NCBI GenBank assembly: GCA_948473115.1
Contig: CAOKWI010000031.1
Location: 1-46,260 of the forward strand
DNA: 46,260 nt
Source of the DNA: an uncultured Lachnospiraceae bacterium
GTDB lineage: Bacteria > Bacillota > Clostridia > Lachnospirales > Lachnospiraceae
Direction: 5' to 3'
Shown here: piece after piece, positions 8,938-16,336 of the stretch
How the letters are laid out: each line of letters begins with the position of its first letter
Position numbering within the stretch: position 1 is the first letter of the stretch
Translations under genes and position numbers: made by a program
The notes under the pieces: generated by a model
The model's database searches: none
What the model saw: the letters and a program-made list of their open reading frames with translations, nothing else
What the model was told of the DNA's origin: nothing

Positions 8938-10338
8938 CTATCTCGCAGCTTCCATCTGGGAAAGGATCTGGCTGTTCAGTTCCTCCACCATCGCCGTGAC
9001 ATCCGCTCCATTCCACACGCTGGAAAACAGCCTCTCCAGCTGGAGCCAGAAATTTCCGGTCTCCATCATTTTCGGCAGGGGAACGCTCTCGCCGTACTCC
9101 AGCAGGAATACCTGCAGAGGCCCGTTCTGCAGCTCCGCGTTTCTGTTGGCGGATACCTTGCCGCTTCTTTCATACAGGGAATCCGCACATTCCGTCACAA
9201 GGTACGCCGCGAAACGGTTGGCCAGCTCCTTATTGTCCGAATAGCCGTTTACCGCCACCGTCTTTGTGACAGACATGGAACGGCTCTGTAAGTCCGGACT
9301 GACATCCGGCATCATGGCGATGCCGTAATCAAACGTCAGCTCCCCGCTTTCCTTTGCCGCCGCCAGACGCGCCGCCGCATCGGTGGTAACGATGGTAAAC
9401 ACCGATTTCCCGTCTATGAAATCCTGCAATACGGAATCGTATGTGACCGTATCGGACTCAATAAAGAAGAACTGGTTCAGCGCCTTATAGACCTCCAGAC
9501 ACCGAATCGTCTCCGGGTTATTGATACTGACCTGACTCTCGTCATCTCCGGCGTCGCCGCCTACTATCATATAGTTTCCCACGATCCAGTAATTATAAAA
9601 GATATCCGTCACATCCCATTTCAGGACATCCACTCCCTGGGGCACGTCAAAGGTATTGGCGATATTCAAAATATCGTCTACCGTGGCGGGCACCGCCCTC
9701 TGGAAATACTCCTCTGTGAGGGCCGCAAGCGCCGCCTCATCCACAGGAATCCCGCTTTCATGTTCGGCGGAGGCCAGATCCTCCCCCGCATTGAGCAGAT
9801 CCTTCTGGGCGATCTGCGCCGCCCACTCGGCCAGATAAGTCTCATTGTAAGCCAGTGCGCTGGTCTCGTAGGAAAGCGGATACGCAACTGTCTTCCCCTG
9901 ATAATTCACTGCCGACAGAGCCGCTGCCGGGAAATTCGCCTCGCTGCAGACCCCCGCCTCATCCCTGATCTCCTCCGCCAGTCCCGCCAGATATGCCTTC
10001 TCCAGCGAATCATTGCTGATGATATAGGCGTCCGGCACCTGGTCGGAATGAAGGGATGCCTGGTTCAATGCCTCCAGATACTCGCTGTCGGCTGTCAGCA
10101 CGGGAATGACCCTGACATCCTCCCGTTCCCCGAAGGTAACGGCCGCGCTGTTGATGAAATTAGTCATGGCGTCATCCGTATAATAAAAGTAGATCGTGTC
10201 CGTCTTCTCAAACCACAGATGGGGGCGCTCCGCATTCTCTTCCTCCACCGTCCGCATCTTGCACGTGCTTCCGTAAAAAAGCGCGGCAGCCATTGCCACT
10301 ACAGCTGCCACTGAAATCAACCTCTTATTAAATTGCAT
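8938..10338 (-). CDS. Orphan extracellular solute-binding protein (family 1-like)
   Basis: A 466-aa exported binding protein of the ABC sugar-uptake type. It has an N-terminal signal (hydrophobic residues 8-24, possible lipidated Cys26), a periplasmic-binding fold with the typical VPDAYIISN and KTVAYPLSYETSALAYN segments, and a C-terminal helix-rich lobe. It starts 29 bp after argD, so it is probably read from the arg transcript. No permease or ATPase genes are adjacent. It may share another transporter or act as a sensor partner. The ligand is unknown; the sequence type suggests a sugar, while the arginine operon context might suggest otherwise. Confidence 0.8.
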   Translation of the reverse strand: MQFNKRLISVAAVVAMAAALFYGSTCKMRTVEEENAERPHLWFEKTDTIYFYYTDDAMTNFINSAAVTFGEREDVRVIPVLTADSEYLEALNQASLHSDQVPDAYIISNDSLEKAYLAGLAEEIRDEAGVCSEANFPAAALSAVNYQGKTVAYPLSYETSALAYNETYLAEWAAQIAQKDLLNAGEDLASAEHESGIPVDEAALAALTEEYFQRAVPATVDDILNIANTFDVPQGVDVLKWDVTDIFYNYWIVGNYMIVGGDAGDDESQVSINNPETIRCLEVYKALNQFFFIESDTVTYDSVLQDFIDGKSVFTIVTTDAAARLAAAKESGELTFDYGIAMMPDVSPDLQSRSMSVTKTVAVNGYSDNKELANRFAAYLVTECADSLYERSGKVSANRNAELQNGPLQVFLLEYGESVPLPKMMETGNFWLQLERLFSSVWNGADVTAMVEELNSQILSQMEAAR

Positions 10339-10367
10339 AGATTACCTCAAATGATACTGCTTAACAG

Positions 10368-11573
10368 TTAAAATTTCCGATTTTCATCAGGTATGACCTG
10401 CTCCAGAACAGAGATCATCTCGTCCACATTTTCCTTAGTGATAATAAGGGGCGGCACGAAGCGGATAATATTCGCTCCCGCATTGATCAGGATCAGACCC
10501 TTGTCCATGGCCGACGCAATGATATCCCTGACCGGTCTGTCAAATACAAGCCCCTGCATGAGCCCTGTTCCACGCCGTTCCGTGATCTCCGGATACCTGT
10601 CCTTCAGTTCCTCCAGACGCTGCTCCAGGTAAGGCGCCACCTCTCTCACATGTTCTATTATATGGCCCTTTTCAAATAAATCAAGCACTTTTTCAGCCGC
10701 CGCGCAGGCAAGGGGATTTCCGCCATAGGTAGTCCCGTGATCCCCCGCCTCCAGGGAATGCTGCGCCACCCGTTCCGTCATCAGGAAAGCCCCGATGGGC
10801 ACACCGCAGCCCAGAGCCTTGGCGGTAGTCATGATATCGGGCTTTACACCGTATTTCTGCCATGCGTACATATAGCCTGTCCTGCCCATGCCGCACTGTA
10901 CCTCGTCAAAGATCAGCAGGATATCCCGCTCATCACAGAGCCCCCGGATCTTTTTCAAAAAGTCTTCGGCGGCAGGGTACAGGCCGCCTTCCCCCTGTAC
11001 AGGCTCCAGCATGATGGCGCAGGTCTTTTCCGTCACCTGGGCCAGCACGCTGTCATAATCGTTGAAGTCCGCAAATCTGATATTGCCGATCAGGGGCTCA
11101 AACGCCTCCCTGTAATGGGCATTTCCGGTGACCGCCAGCGCGCCCATGGTCCTGCCATGAAAGGAATTGTTCATGGCAATGATCTCATGGTCCGTGGTCC
11201 CGTCCTTTAAAAAGGCGTATTTTCTCGCCGCCTTGATGGCTCCCTCATTGGCCTCCGCGCCGGAATTGGTGAAAAATACCCTGTCCATGCCGGATGCCTT
11301 CTTGATCCTCCTGGCAGCCTCGATGGCAGGCACATTGTAATAATAATTTGAAGTGTGGATGACCTTGTCGATCTGGTCTTTCAGGGCATTGTTATATTCC
11401 TCGTTGTGATATCCCAGGGCGAACACCGCGATACCCGCGCAGAAGTCCAGGTATTTTTTCCCCTCGATATCATAGAGATAGACCCCCTCCCCCCGGTCCA
11501 GCACGATCTGATACCGGTTGTAGGTGTGGAGCAGATCCCTTTCCGCCTGCTCAATATATTCCTTCATATCCAT
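10368..11573 (-). CDS. argD: Acetylornithine aminotransferase
   Basis: This PLP-dependent class III aminotransferase converts N-acetylglutamate semialdehyde to N-acetylornithine in arginine synthesis. Its 401 aa are typical. Visible motifs are NSGAEANEGAIK (PLP phosphate region), NSFHGRT, EPVQGEGG, IFDEVQCG, and the Schiff-base lysine K252 in TTAKALGCG. GAGGAGG lies 9 nt upstream of the ATG. It is the last biosynthetic gene of the operon, 110 bp after argB. Related enzymes also accept ornithine or succinylated substrates, but the operon fixes the assignment. Confidence 0.95.
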   Translation of the reverse strand: MDMKEYIEQAERDLLHTYNRYQIVLDRGEGVYLYDIEGKKYLDFCAGIAVFALGYHNEEYNNALKDQIDKVIHTSNYYYNVPAIEAARRIKKASGMDRVFFTNSGAEANEGAIKAARKYAFLKDGTTDHEIIAMNNSFHGRTMGALAVTGNAHYREAFEPLIGNIRFADFNDYDSVLAQVTEKTCAIMLEPVQGEGGLYPAAEDFLKKIRGLCDERDILLIFDEVQCGMGRTGYMYAWQKYGVKPDIMTTAKALGCGVPIGAFLMTERVAQHSLEAGDHGTTYGGNPLACAAAEKVLDLFEKGHIIEHVREVAPYLEQRLEELKDRYPEITERRGTGLMQGLVFDRPVRDIIASAMDKGLILINAGANIIRFVPPLIITKENVDEMISVLEQVIPDENRKF

Positions 11574-11683
11574 GATGATACCTCCTCGTCATGACCCTTA
11601 CAATCTTGATCTGATCCGGCGTGCCGTATTCCGGTCTGCCGGAAGGATCCTCTGTCGCAGGAAACGCTTTCATCAGCGCTTCC

Positions 11684-12607
11684 CTAATGCTCCTTACAGA
11701 ACCTGTCCCGCCTGATTCCCGTTGCCAGATTGTCCTCGTCGGAAATGATGGCGGTGCCGATCCCCTCGTTGGTAAAGATCTCCAGCAGCAGGCAGTGGGG
11801 CACCCTGCCGTCCAGGATGTGTACCCTGCTGACGCCGTTTTGGATGGCTGAGGTACAATTGTTCAGCTTGGGCAGCATACCGCCGCCGATGATACCGCTT
11901 TCGATCAGCTTCTCCGCCTCGGAAGCGGTGATTCTGGAGATAAAGGAACTCTTGTCGTTGATGTCCCGGTAAAGGCCCTCGATATCTGTCAGGAATGCCA
12001 GCTTCTCCGCGGAAACGGCTTTCGCGATTGCGCAGGCTGCGTCATCCGCATTGATATTATAGGTCTGGAAATTCTCGTCCAGCCCGATGGGCGCCACAAT
12101 GGGAAGGAAGTCCTTCTCCAGCAGGTCGTAAAGCACCTTGGGATTTACCCCGGTGATCTCTCCCACATAACCGATATCCTGTCCGTCGGCATATTTCTTC
12201 TCCACCTGGAGCAGGCCGCCGTCCTTGCCGCTGATGCCTACGGCCTTGACCCCCAACTCCTGCACCATGGTGACCAGACTCTTGTTCACTTTGTTCAGCA
12301 CCATCTCCGCGATTTCCATGGTCTCGTCATCGGTGACGCGGAGGCCGTTCACGAATTTTGCCTCCTTGCCCACCTTTCCCACCCAGCGGCTGATCTCCTT
12401 GCCGCCGCCGTGGACAATGATGGGCTTGAAGCCCACCAGCTTCAACAGGGTGACGTCCTTGATGACATTCCTCTGCAGTTCCTCGTTGCTCATGGCGCTG
12501 CCGCCGTATTTCACCACGATGATCTTGCGGTTGAAGCGCTGTATATAAGGGAGGGCTTCAATGAGTACCTCCGCTTTCTGCAATACTTTTTCCATATCCT
12601 TTTCCAT
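11684..12607 (-). CDS. argB: Acetylglutamate kinase
   Basis: Phosphorylates N-acetylglutamate in the second step of the acetylated arginine pathway. The 307-aa amino-acid-kinase-family protein shows the phosphate loop VVKYGGSAM, the substrate motif [10 protein letters not shown], the DGGLL and NINADDAA segments, and the C-terminal GGMLPKL and HILDG motifs. In many bacteria ArgB is feedback-inhibited by arginine through an extra N-terminal helix. The stretch [13 protein letters not shown] resembles that helix. An in-frame ATG lies four codons into the protein. A purine-rich tandem repeat sits directly upstream of its ribosome site. Confidence 0.95.
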   Translation of the reverse strand: MEKDMEKVLQKAEVLIEALPYIQRFNRKIIVVKYGGSAMSNEELQRNVIKDVTLLKLVGFKPIIVHGGGKEISRWVGKVGKEAKFVNGLRVTDDETMEIAEMVLNKVNKSLVTMVQELGVKAVGISGKDGGLLQVEKKYADGQDIGYVGEITGVNPKVLYDLLEKDFLPIVAPIGLDENFQTYNINADDAACAIAKAVSAEKLAFLTDIEGLYRDINDKSSFISRITASEAEKLIESGIIGGGMLPKLNNCTSAIQNGVSRVHILDGRVPHCLLLEIFTNEGIGTAIISDEDNLATGIRRDRFCKEH

Positions 12608-12626
12608 GATATAGGGTTCCTTTCTG

Positions 12627-12716
12627 GTTCCTTTGATTCTTTCCGGTTCTTTGATTCTTTCCGGTTCTTTGATTCTTTCCGGATCCTTTGATTCTTTCCG
12701 GATCCTTTGATTCTTA
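12627..12716. repeat. 18/19-bp tandem repeat ahead of argB
   Basis: About five units of TTGATTCTTTCCGGWTCY (18 or 19 bp) run through 12627-12716. On the mRNA strand each unit reads as purine-rich GGAAAGAATCAAAG and so contains a Shine-Dalgarno-like GGAAAG. The block lies between the 50-aa small protein gene and the argB ribosome site. An open frame through it has no independent support. Confidence 0.75.
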
Positions 12717-12810
12717 TGGGGTTTCCCTGTTCCTTCTGTCGCTTTACGGTTTTCCGGTTTCTTCCGGTCTCTTCCAATCTCCTTCCGATTCCCTGCAGTC
12801 CTTTTCTTCC

Positions 12811-12963
12811 TTACTTTCGCTGATCCTGCTTTAATTCCTTGTACCTGTTCAGGAATTGCTTCCGGTTGAAGACAATGAATTTGAAGTCATTGCCGTTCTT
12901 CTTTTTGACCGTGACAGTCTGGAAAAGCGGTGCTACCGGCGCCTTGTCTTTCTTGTTGATCAT
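12811..12963 (-). CDS. Small conserved-looking basic protein in arg operon (50 aa)
   Basis: A short gene between argJ and argB. The start ATG at 12963 is preceded by GGAGGAG at 6 nt, among the best ribosome sites in the region. The product begins [14 protein letters not shown] and ends in a Lys/Arg-rich tail ([11 protein letters not shown]). It has no signal or membrane segment. The spacing to argJ (stop at 12987) is 23 bp, so it sits in the operon. I recognise no family. It could be a small regulator or an accessory subunit. The strong ribosome site and operonic position are the evidence that it is real. Confidence 0.65.
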   Translation of the reverse strand: MINKKDKAPVAPLFQTVTVKKKNGNDFKFIVFNRKQFLNRYKELKQDQRK

Positions 12964-12986
12964 CCTGTTCTCCTCCGGCCGCACCG

Positions 12987-14210
12987 TCAGCTCCTGTAGT
13001 CCGCATTGATCTTCACATAGTCGTATGTCAGGTCGCAGCCCCAGGCTGTAGCCGTCTCCGTCCCCGTCTTCATATCCACCAGCACCGTGACCTCCGGCTG
13101 TGAAAGGATCTCCGTGGCCTTTTCCTCACTGTAATCCACTGCCGCCCCGTCTTGATAGATCAGCAGCTTTCCCGCACTGCTCTCAAAATACAGTTCCACC
13201 TTTTCCGGATCAAAAGATACGCCGGAATAGCCCAGCGCGCATAAAAATCTGCCAAAATTCGCGTCATGGCCGTAGATTGCCGCTTTACAGAGACTGGAAC
13301 TGATCACGGACTTGGCCAGGATCCTTGCCTCCTGCTTCGTCGCCGCATTGACCACCGTGGTCTCAAACAGTGCCGTTGCGCCCTCACCGTCTCCCGCCAT
13401 CTTCCTGGCCAGATATCGGTTGACATAGTCGAGGGCCTCACAGAACCGGTCATAGGCTTCGCCCTCCTGAGTGATCTCCTCATTTTCCGCAAGGCCATTG
13501 GCAAGTACCAGACAAGTGTCGTTTGTGGAGGTATCCCCGTCAACCGAGATCATATTGTAGGAGTCAATAATGCTGTTGCTTAAGGCTTCCTGTAAAAGCT
13601 CCTTGCTGATCGCAGCATCCGTTGTAATATAGGCAAGCATGGTGCACATGTTGGGATGGATCATGCCGGAGCCCTTACTCATCCCACCCACCGTCACAAT
13701 CTTCCCGTCCAGTTCGATCTGTACAGCAATCTCCTTATTGACCGTATCAGTCGTCATAATTGCCCTGGATGCGGTGGTCCCATCGGCAAGCGTATTGCCC
13801 TTTGCGGCGGCAAGCTTCCTAATGCCCTCATTCACACGCTCCATGGGAAGCTGCATCCCGATCACACCTGTGGAACCCACCAGCACGGAATTTTCGGGGA
13901 TGTTTAACAGCCCGGCAGCGGTCTGTGCCTCTTCCCGACAGTAGTCCATACCCTGTTTTCCCGTACAGGCATTGGCGATTCCCGCATTGACGATCACCGC
14001 CTGGGCATAGGGACTGTTCTCCACGATATCCTTATCCCACAGGACCGGCGCCGCTTTTACCACATTGGTGGTAAAGGTTCCCGCCGCCCTACAGGGCGCT
14101 TCGCTGTAGACCAGTGCCATATCCATCCTGTCCTTATACTTGATGTGTGCCGCGGTTCCCGCCGCCCAGAATCCTTTTGCCGCCGTCACACCGCCTTCTA
14201 TCTGTTTCAT
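12987..14210 (-). CDS. argJ: Bifunctional glutamate N-acetyltransferase / amino-acid acetyltransferase
   Basis: ArgJ transfers acetyl from N-acetylornithine to glutamate, recycling the acetyl group; some forms also use acetyl-CoA. The 407-aa precursor is cleaved by itself before a catalytic threonine, seen here as T190 in HPNMCTMLAYITTDA (Cys before Thr rather than the commoner Ala). Upstream elements GVTAAKGF and VYSEAPCRAAGTFTTN fit the family. I chose the ATG at 14210, nine bases after GGAGG, giving the standard length. The longer frame to 14399 overlaps the acetyltransferase gene and is not supported. With ArgJ present, a separate ArgE would not be needed. Confidence 0.95.
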   Translation of the reverse strand: MKQIEGGVTAAKGFWAAGTAAHIKYKDRMDMALVYSEAPCRAAGTFTTNVVKAAPVLWDKDIVENSPYAQAVIVNAGIANACTGKQGMDYCREEAQTAAGLLNIPENSVLVGSTGVIGMQLPMERVNEGIRKLAAAKGNTLADGTTASRAIMTTDTVNKEIAVQIELDGKIVTVGGMSKGSGMIHPNMCTMLAYITTDAAISKELLQEALSNSIIDSYNMISVDGDTSTNDTCLVLANGLAENEEITQEGEAYDRFCEALDYVNRYLARKMAGDGEGATALFETTVVNAATKQEARILAKSVISSSLCKAAIYGHDANFGRFLCALGYSGVSFDPEKVELYFESSAGKLLIYQDGAAVDYSEEKATEILSQPEVTVLVDMKTGTETATAWGCDLTYDYVKINADYRS

Positions 14211-14367
14211 CTCGTCCATCCTCCATTCAGTTGCTGCCTGTGGCAGTTTTTCCATCCCTGTCCTGTACCATCCTTGCACTGTCCTAATCCGATTTCCTGA
14301 AGACGGTTTGTGCCGTCCCTTCTTCGCGGCGCTAATCCGCGTGAAACACTCTTTTTCCACGAGTCCC

Positions 14368-14832
14368 TCACTGATTGAAGGCAGTAATGTTTGCCTCATT
14401 CAATGTAAAGTCATAGTAATTCAGGTCTTCCCGCTTCGTCCAGCCGATACAGTTCCAGAACGCATTGCCCACATCGTTTTTCGTAAAGGCGATCAGGCTG
14501 ACCTTATTGATGTCCTCCGCCTTCAATGCGTTCATGCAGTGTACCACCATTGCCTTGCCGATACCCAGACGTCTGTAGTCCTCCCTGACACAGACATGAT
14601 ACAGACAGCCCCGCCTGCCGTCATGCCCGCAGAGGATCCCTCCTACGATGGAGCCGTCCTCCGCCACCGCCACCACGCTGGTCCCGGGATTGCGCTTCAG
14701 GAAACGCTCCACGCCCTCCCTGGAATCATCAATGCTGCGGATGCCGAAGCCTTTGATCGTCATCCACAGAGCCTTCAATCCGTCATAATCCGCCACCGTC
14801 ATTGTCCTGACCGTATATGCTTTCACACTCAT
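14368..14832 (-). CDS. GNAT-family N-acetyltransferase within arg operon
   Basis: A 154-aa acetyl-CoA-dependent acetyltransferase. The acetyl-CoA loop is seen as VREDYRRLGIGKAMV (R/QxxGxG/A), preceded by the beta-strand GCLYHVCV and followed by the helix and IAFTKNDVGNAFW. It lies between argC and argJ on the same strand. That position suggests it may acetylate glutamate to prime the cycle, as short GNAT N-acetylglutamate synthases do in some bacteria, but this is inference. It could equally modify another amine. The start is well placed after argC, whose stop is at 14901. Confidence 0.85.
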   Translation of the reverse strand: MSVKAYTVRTMTVADYDGLKALWMTIKGFGIRSIDDSREGVERFLKRNPGTSVVAVAEDGSIVGGILCGHDGRRGCLYHVCVREDYRRLGIGKAMVVHCMNALKAEDINKVSLIAFTKNDVGNAFWNCIGWTKREDLNYYDFTLNEANITAFNQ

Positions 14833-14900
14833 ATAGCAATTGATATCCTTTCGAAATGGTATTTTAGGCCAGTGCTCCGTTTACCAATTATCCTGACATA

Positions 14901-15959
14901 TCAGGGGAAACAGGGAACCAGCTCCAGTCCCTCGCTCTCCTTCAGTCCGAACATCAGGTTCATATTCTGTACCGCCTGGCCTGCGGCGCCCTTTACCAGA
15001 TTATCCAGCGCACCCATCATGATAATACGGCCGGTGCGCTCGTCGATCACAAAATTAATATCCACATAGTTACTGCCCTCCACCCACTTTGTCTCCGGGC
15101 AGACGCCTTTTTCCAGGACACGGACAAATTTTTCCCCGGCATAATACCTGTCATATACTGCCCTGATCTCCTCATAGGAGGGAAGCGTGCCGTCCGCCTT
15201 TTTCCTGAGCGTGGCATACTCCGTGGCAAGAATCCCTCTGTTCATGGGCACCAGATGGGGCGTAAAATTGATCGTCACCCGGCAGTTTCCCGCATAACCC
15301 AGCTGCTCCTCTATCTCCGGCGTATGACGGTGACTGGCCACACCGTAGGCTTTCATATTCTCATTGACCTCGCAGAACAGATTGGGCACCTTCGCCCCCC
15401 TGCCCGCGCCGGAAGTACCTGATTTGGCATCCACGATCAACGTGTCCACATCTATCAGTCCTTCTTTGACCAGAGGATAGGCCGTCAAGATGGAACATGT
15501 GGTGTAGCATCCGGGATTTGCCACCAGACGGGTTTTGTCCGTGATCTGTCCCCTGTTGATCTCACACAGGCCATACACCGCCTCGGGAATGAACTGGGGC
15601 GACTTATGCTCTATACCGTACCATTTCTCATAGACCGCCACATCCTTGATCCGGTAGTCTGCGGACAGATCCACGATCTTGACCTTTGAGAGGATTTCCT
15701 CTGTCAAAAGCCCCGCCAGGAACCCCTGGGGCGTTGCGGTAAAGATCACATCCACCTGCTCCGCCAGCTGCTCCAGATTATCGTCCTTGCAGATATCATC
15801 CACAATCCGGAACATATTCTGGTATACTTCGCTGTATCTTTTATCTATGTAGCTTCTGGAACCGTACCATACGATCTCCACTTCCCTGTGATTTGCCAGC
15901 AGACGCACCAGTTCCCCGCCCGCATAACCGGTCGCCCCTATGATTCCTGCCTTTATCAT
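14901..15959 (-). CDS. argC: N-acetyl-gamma-glutamyl-phosphate reductase
   Basis: This NADPH-dependent reductase makes N-acetylglutamate semialdehyde, the third step of arginine synthesis. The 352-aa product begins with the nucleotide-binding GIIGATGYAGGELVRLL. The catalytic cysteine is C151 in VANPGCYTT. Further motifs are VDAKSGTSGAGR and HRHTPEIEEQ. The ATG at 15959 has GGAGG nine bases upstream and overlaps the stop of a 42-codon leader frame by ATGA. It is the first enzyme gene of the operon, downstream of a strong predicted promoter and ArgR-like boxes. Confidence 0.95.
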   Translation of the reverse strand: MIKAGIIGATGYAGGELVRLLANHREVEIVWYGSRSYIDKRYSEVYQNMFRIVDDICKDDNLEQLAEQVDVIFTATPQGFLAGLLTEEILSKVKIVDLSADYRIKDVAVYEKWYGIEHKSPQFIPEAVYGLCEINRGQITDKTRLVANPGCYTTCSILTAYPLVKEGLIDVDTLIVDAKSGTSGAGRGAKVPNLFCEVNENMKAYGVASHRHTPEIEEQLGYAGNCRVTINFTPHLVPMNRGILATEYATLRKKADGTLPSYEEIRAVYDRYYAGEKFVRVLEKGVCPETKWVEGSNYVDINFVIDERTGRIIMMGALDNLVKGAAGQAVQNMNLMFGLKESEGLELVPCFP

Positions 15960-16084
15960 GACCATGATCCTCCGTATCCTTCGACATTCCTTGAAACTGA
16001 CCCTGCGATACGCTCTGCCTGGATTCCCATATCCCCAGCACATCCCGTATCCCCGGCTTTGCACGCATCACGCACCAGTTCCAT
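15956..16084 (-). CDS. Possible leader ORF overlapping argC (42 aa)
   Basis: The ATG at 16084 follows TTGGAGGGTGTC, a stronger ribosome site than argC's own. The frame (MELVRDACKAGDTGCAG...) runs 42 codons and its TGA overlaps the argC ATG as ATGA, the classic layout for translational coupling. It lies just downstream of the predicted transcription start (about 16107). It contains only four Arg codons, not clustered, so classic arginine attenuation is not obvious. It may be a coupling leader or chance. I recognise no family. Confidence 0.45.
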   Translation of the reverse strand: MELVRDACKAGDTGCAGDMGIQAERIAGSVSRNVEGYGGSWS

Positions 16085-16113
16085 GACACCCTCCAAAATA
16101 AGTGTCTTTTGTA

Positions 16114-16141
16114 ATCATACCACTTTTTGCAGAAATGTCCA
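16114..16141 (-). promoter_or_regulatory. Predicted argC operon promoter
   Basis: On the minus strand, TGGACA (-35, 16136-16141), a 16-bp spacer and TATGAT (-10, 16114-16119). Each box matches five of six consensus bases. The start would fall near 16107, giving a leader of roughly 150 nt before argC. Confidence 0.7.
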
Positions 16142-16179
16142 CCATATTTTTATTTTTATGCAAAAGAATTTGTATTGTT

Positions 16180-16215
16180 TGCATATTTATGCATTATTCA
16201 CTGTATAAATATGCC
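16180..16215. promoter_or_regulatory. Candidate ArgR operator boxes
   Basis: The perfect palindrome TGCATATTTATGCA (16180-16193) and the related TGTATAAATATGCC (16202-16215) are 22 bp apart start to start, about two DNA turns. This fits paired ARG boxes of ArgR/AhrC. A third similar stretch, TATTTTTATGCA, lies at 16151-16162. They are upstream of the argC -35 box. Binding by ArgR is inference from known consensus and context. Confidence 0.55.
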
Positions 16216-16336
16216 TTTTATGTGTTTTTATTCATTTTAGATGTGCCGCGCCATTCTGTTGCAGTCGCTTTGGTACATCGAATCATTAACAACTGATACC
16301 TTGACGCAGAATTCATTTCCATTATATTACTCCAGG

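Noticed and set aside
12511..12777. 88-codon Lys/Arg-rich frame through the repeat ahead of argB
   Set aside because: It is produced by the purine-rich repeat read in frame, overlaps argB and lacks homology-like features.
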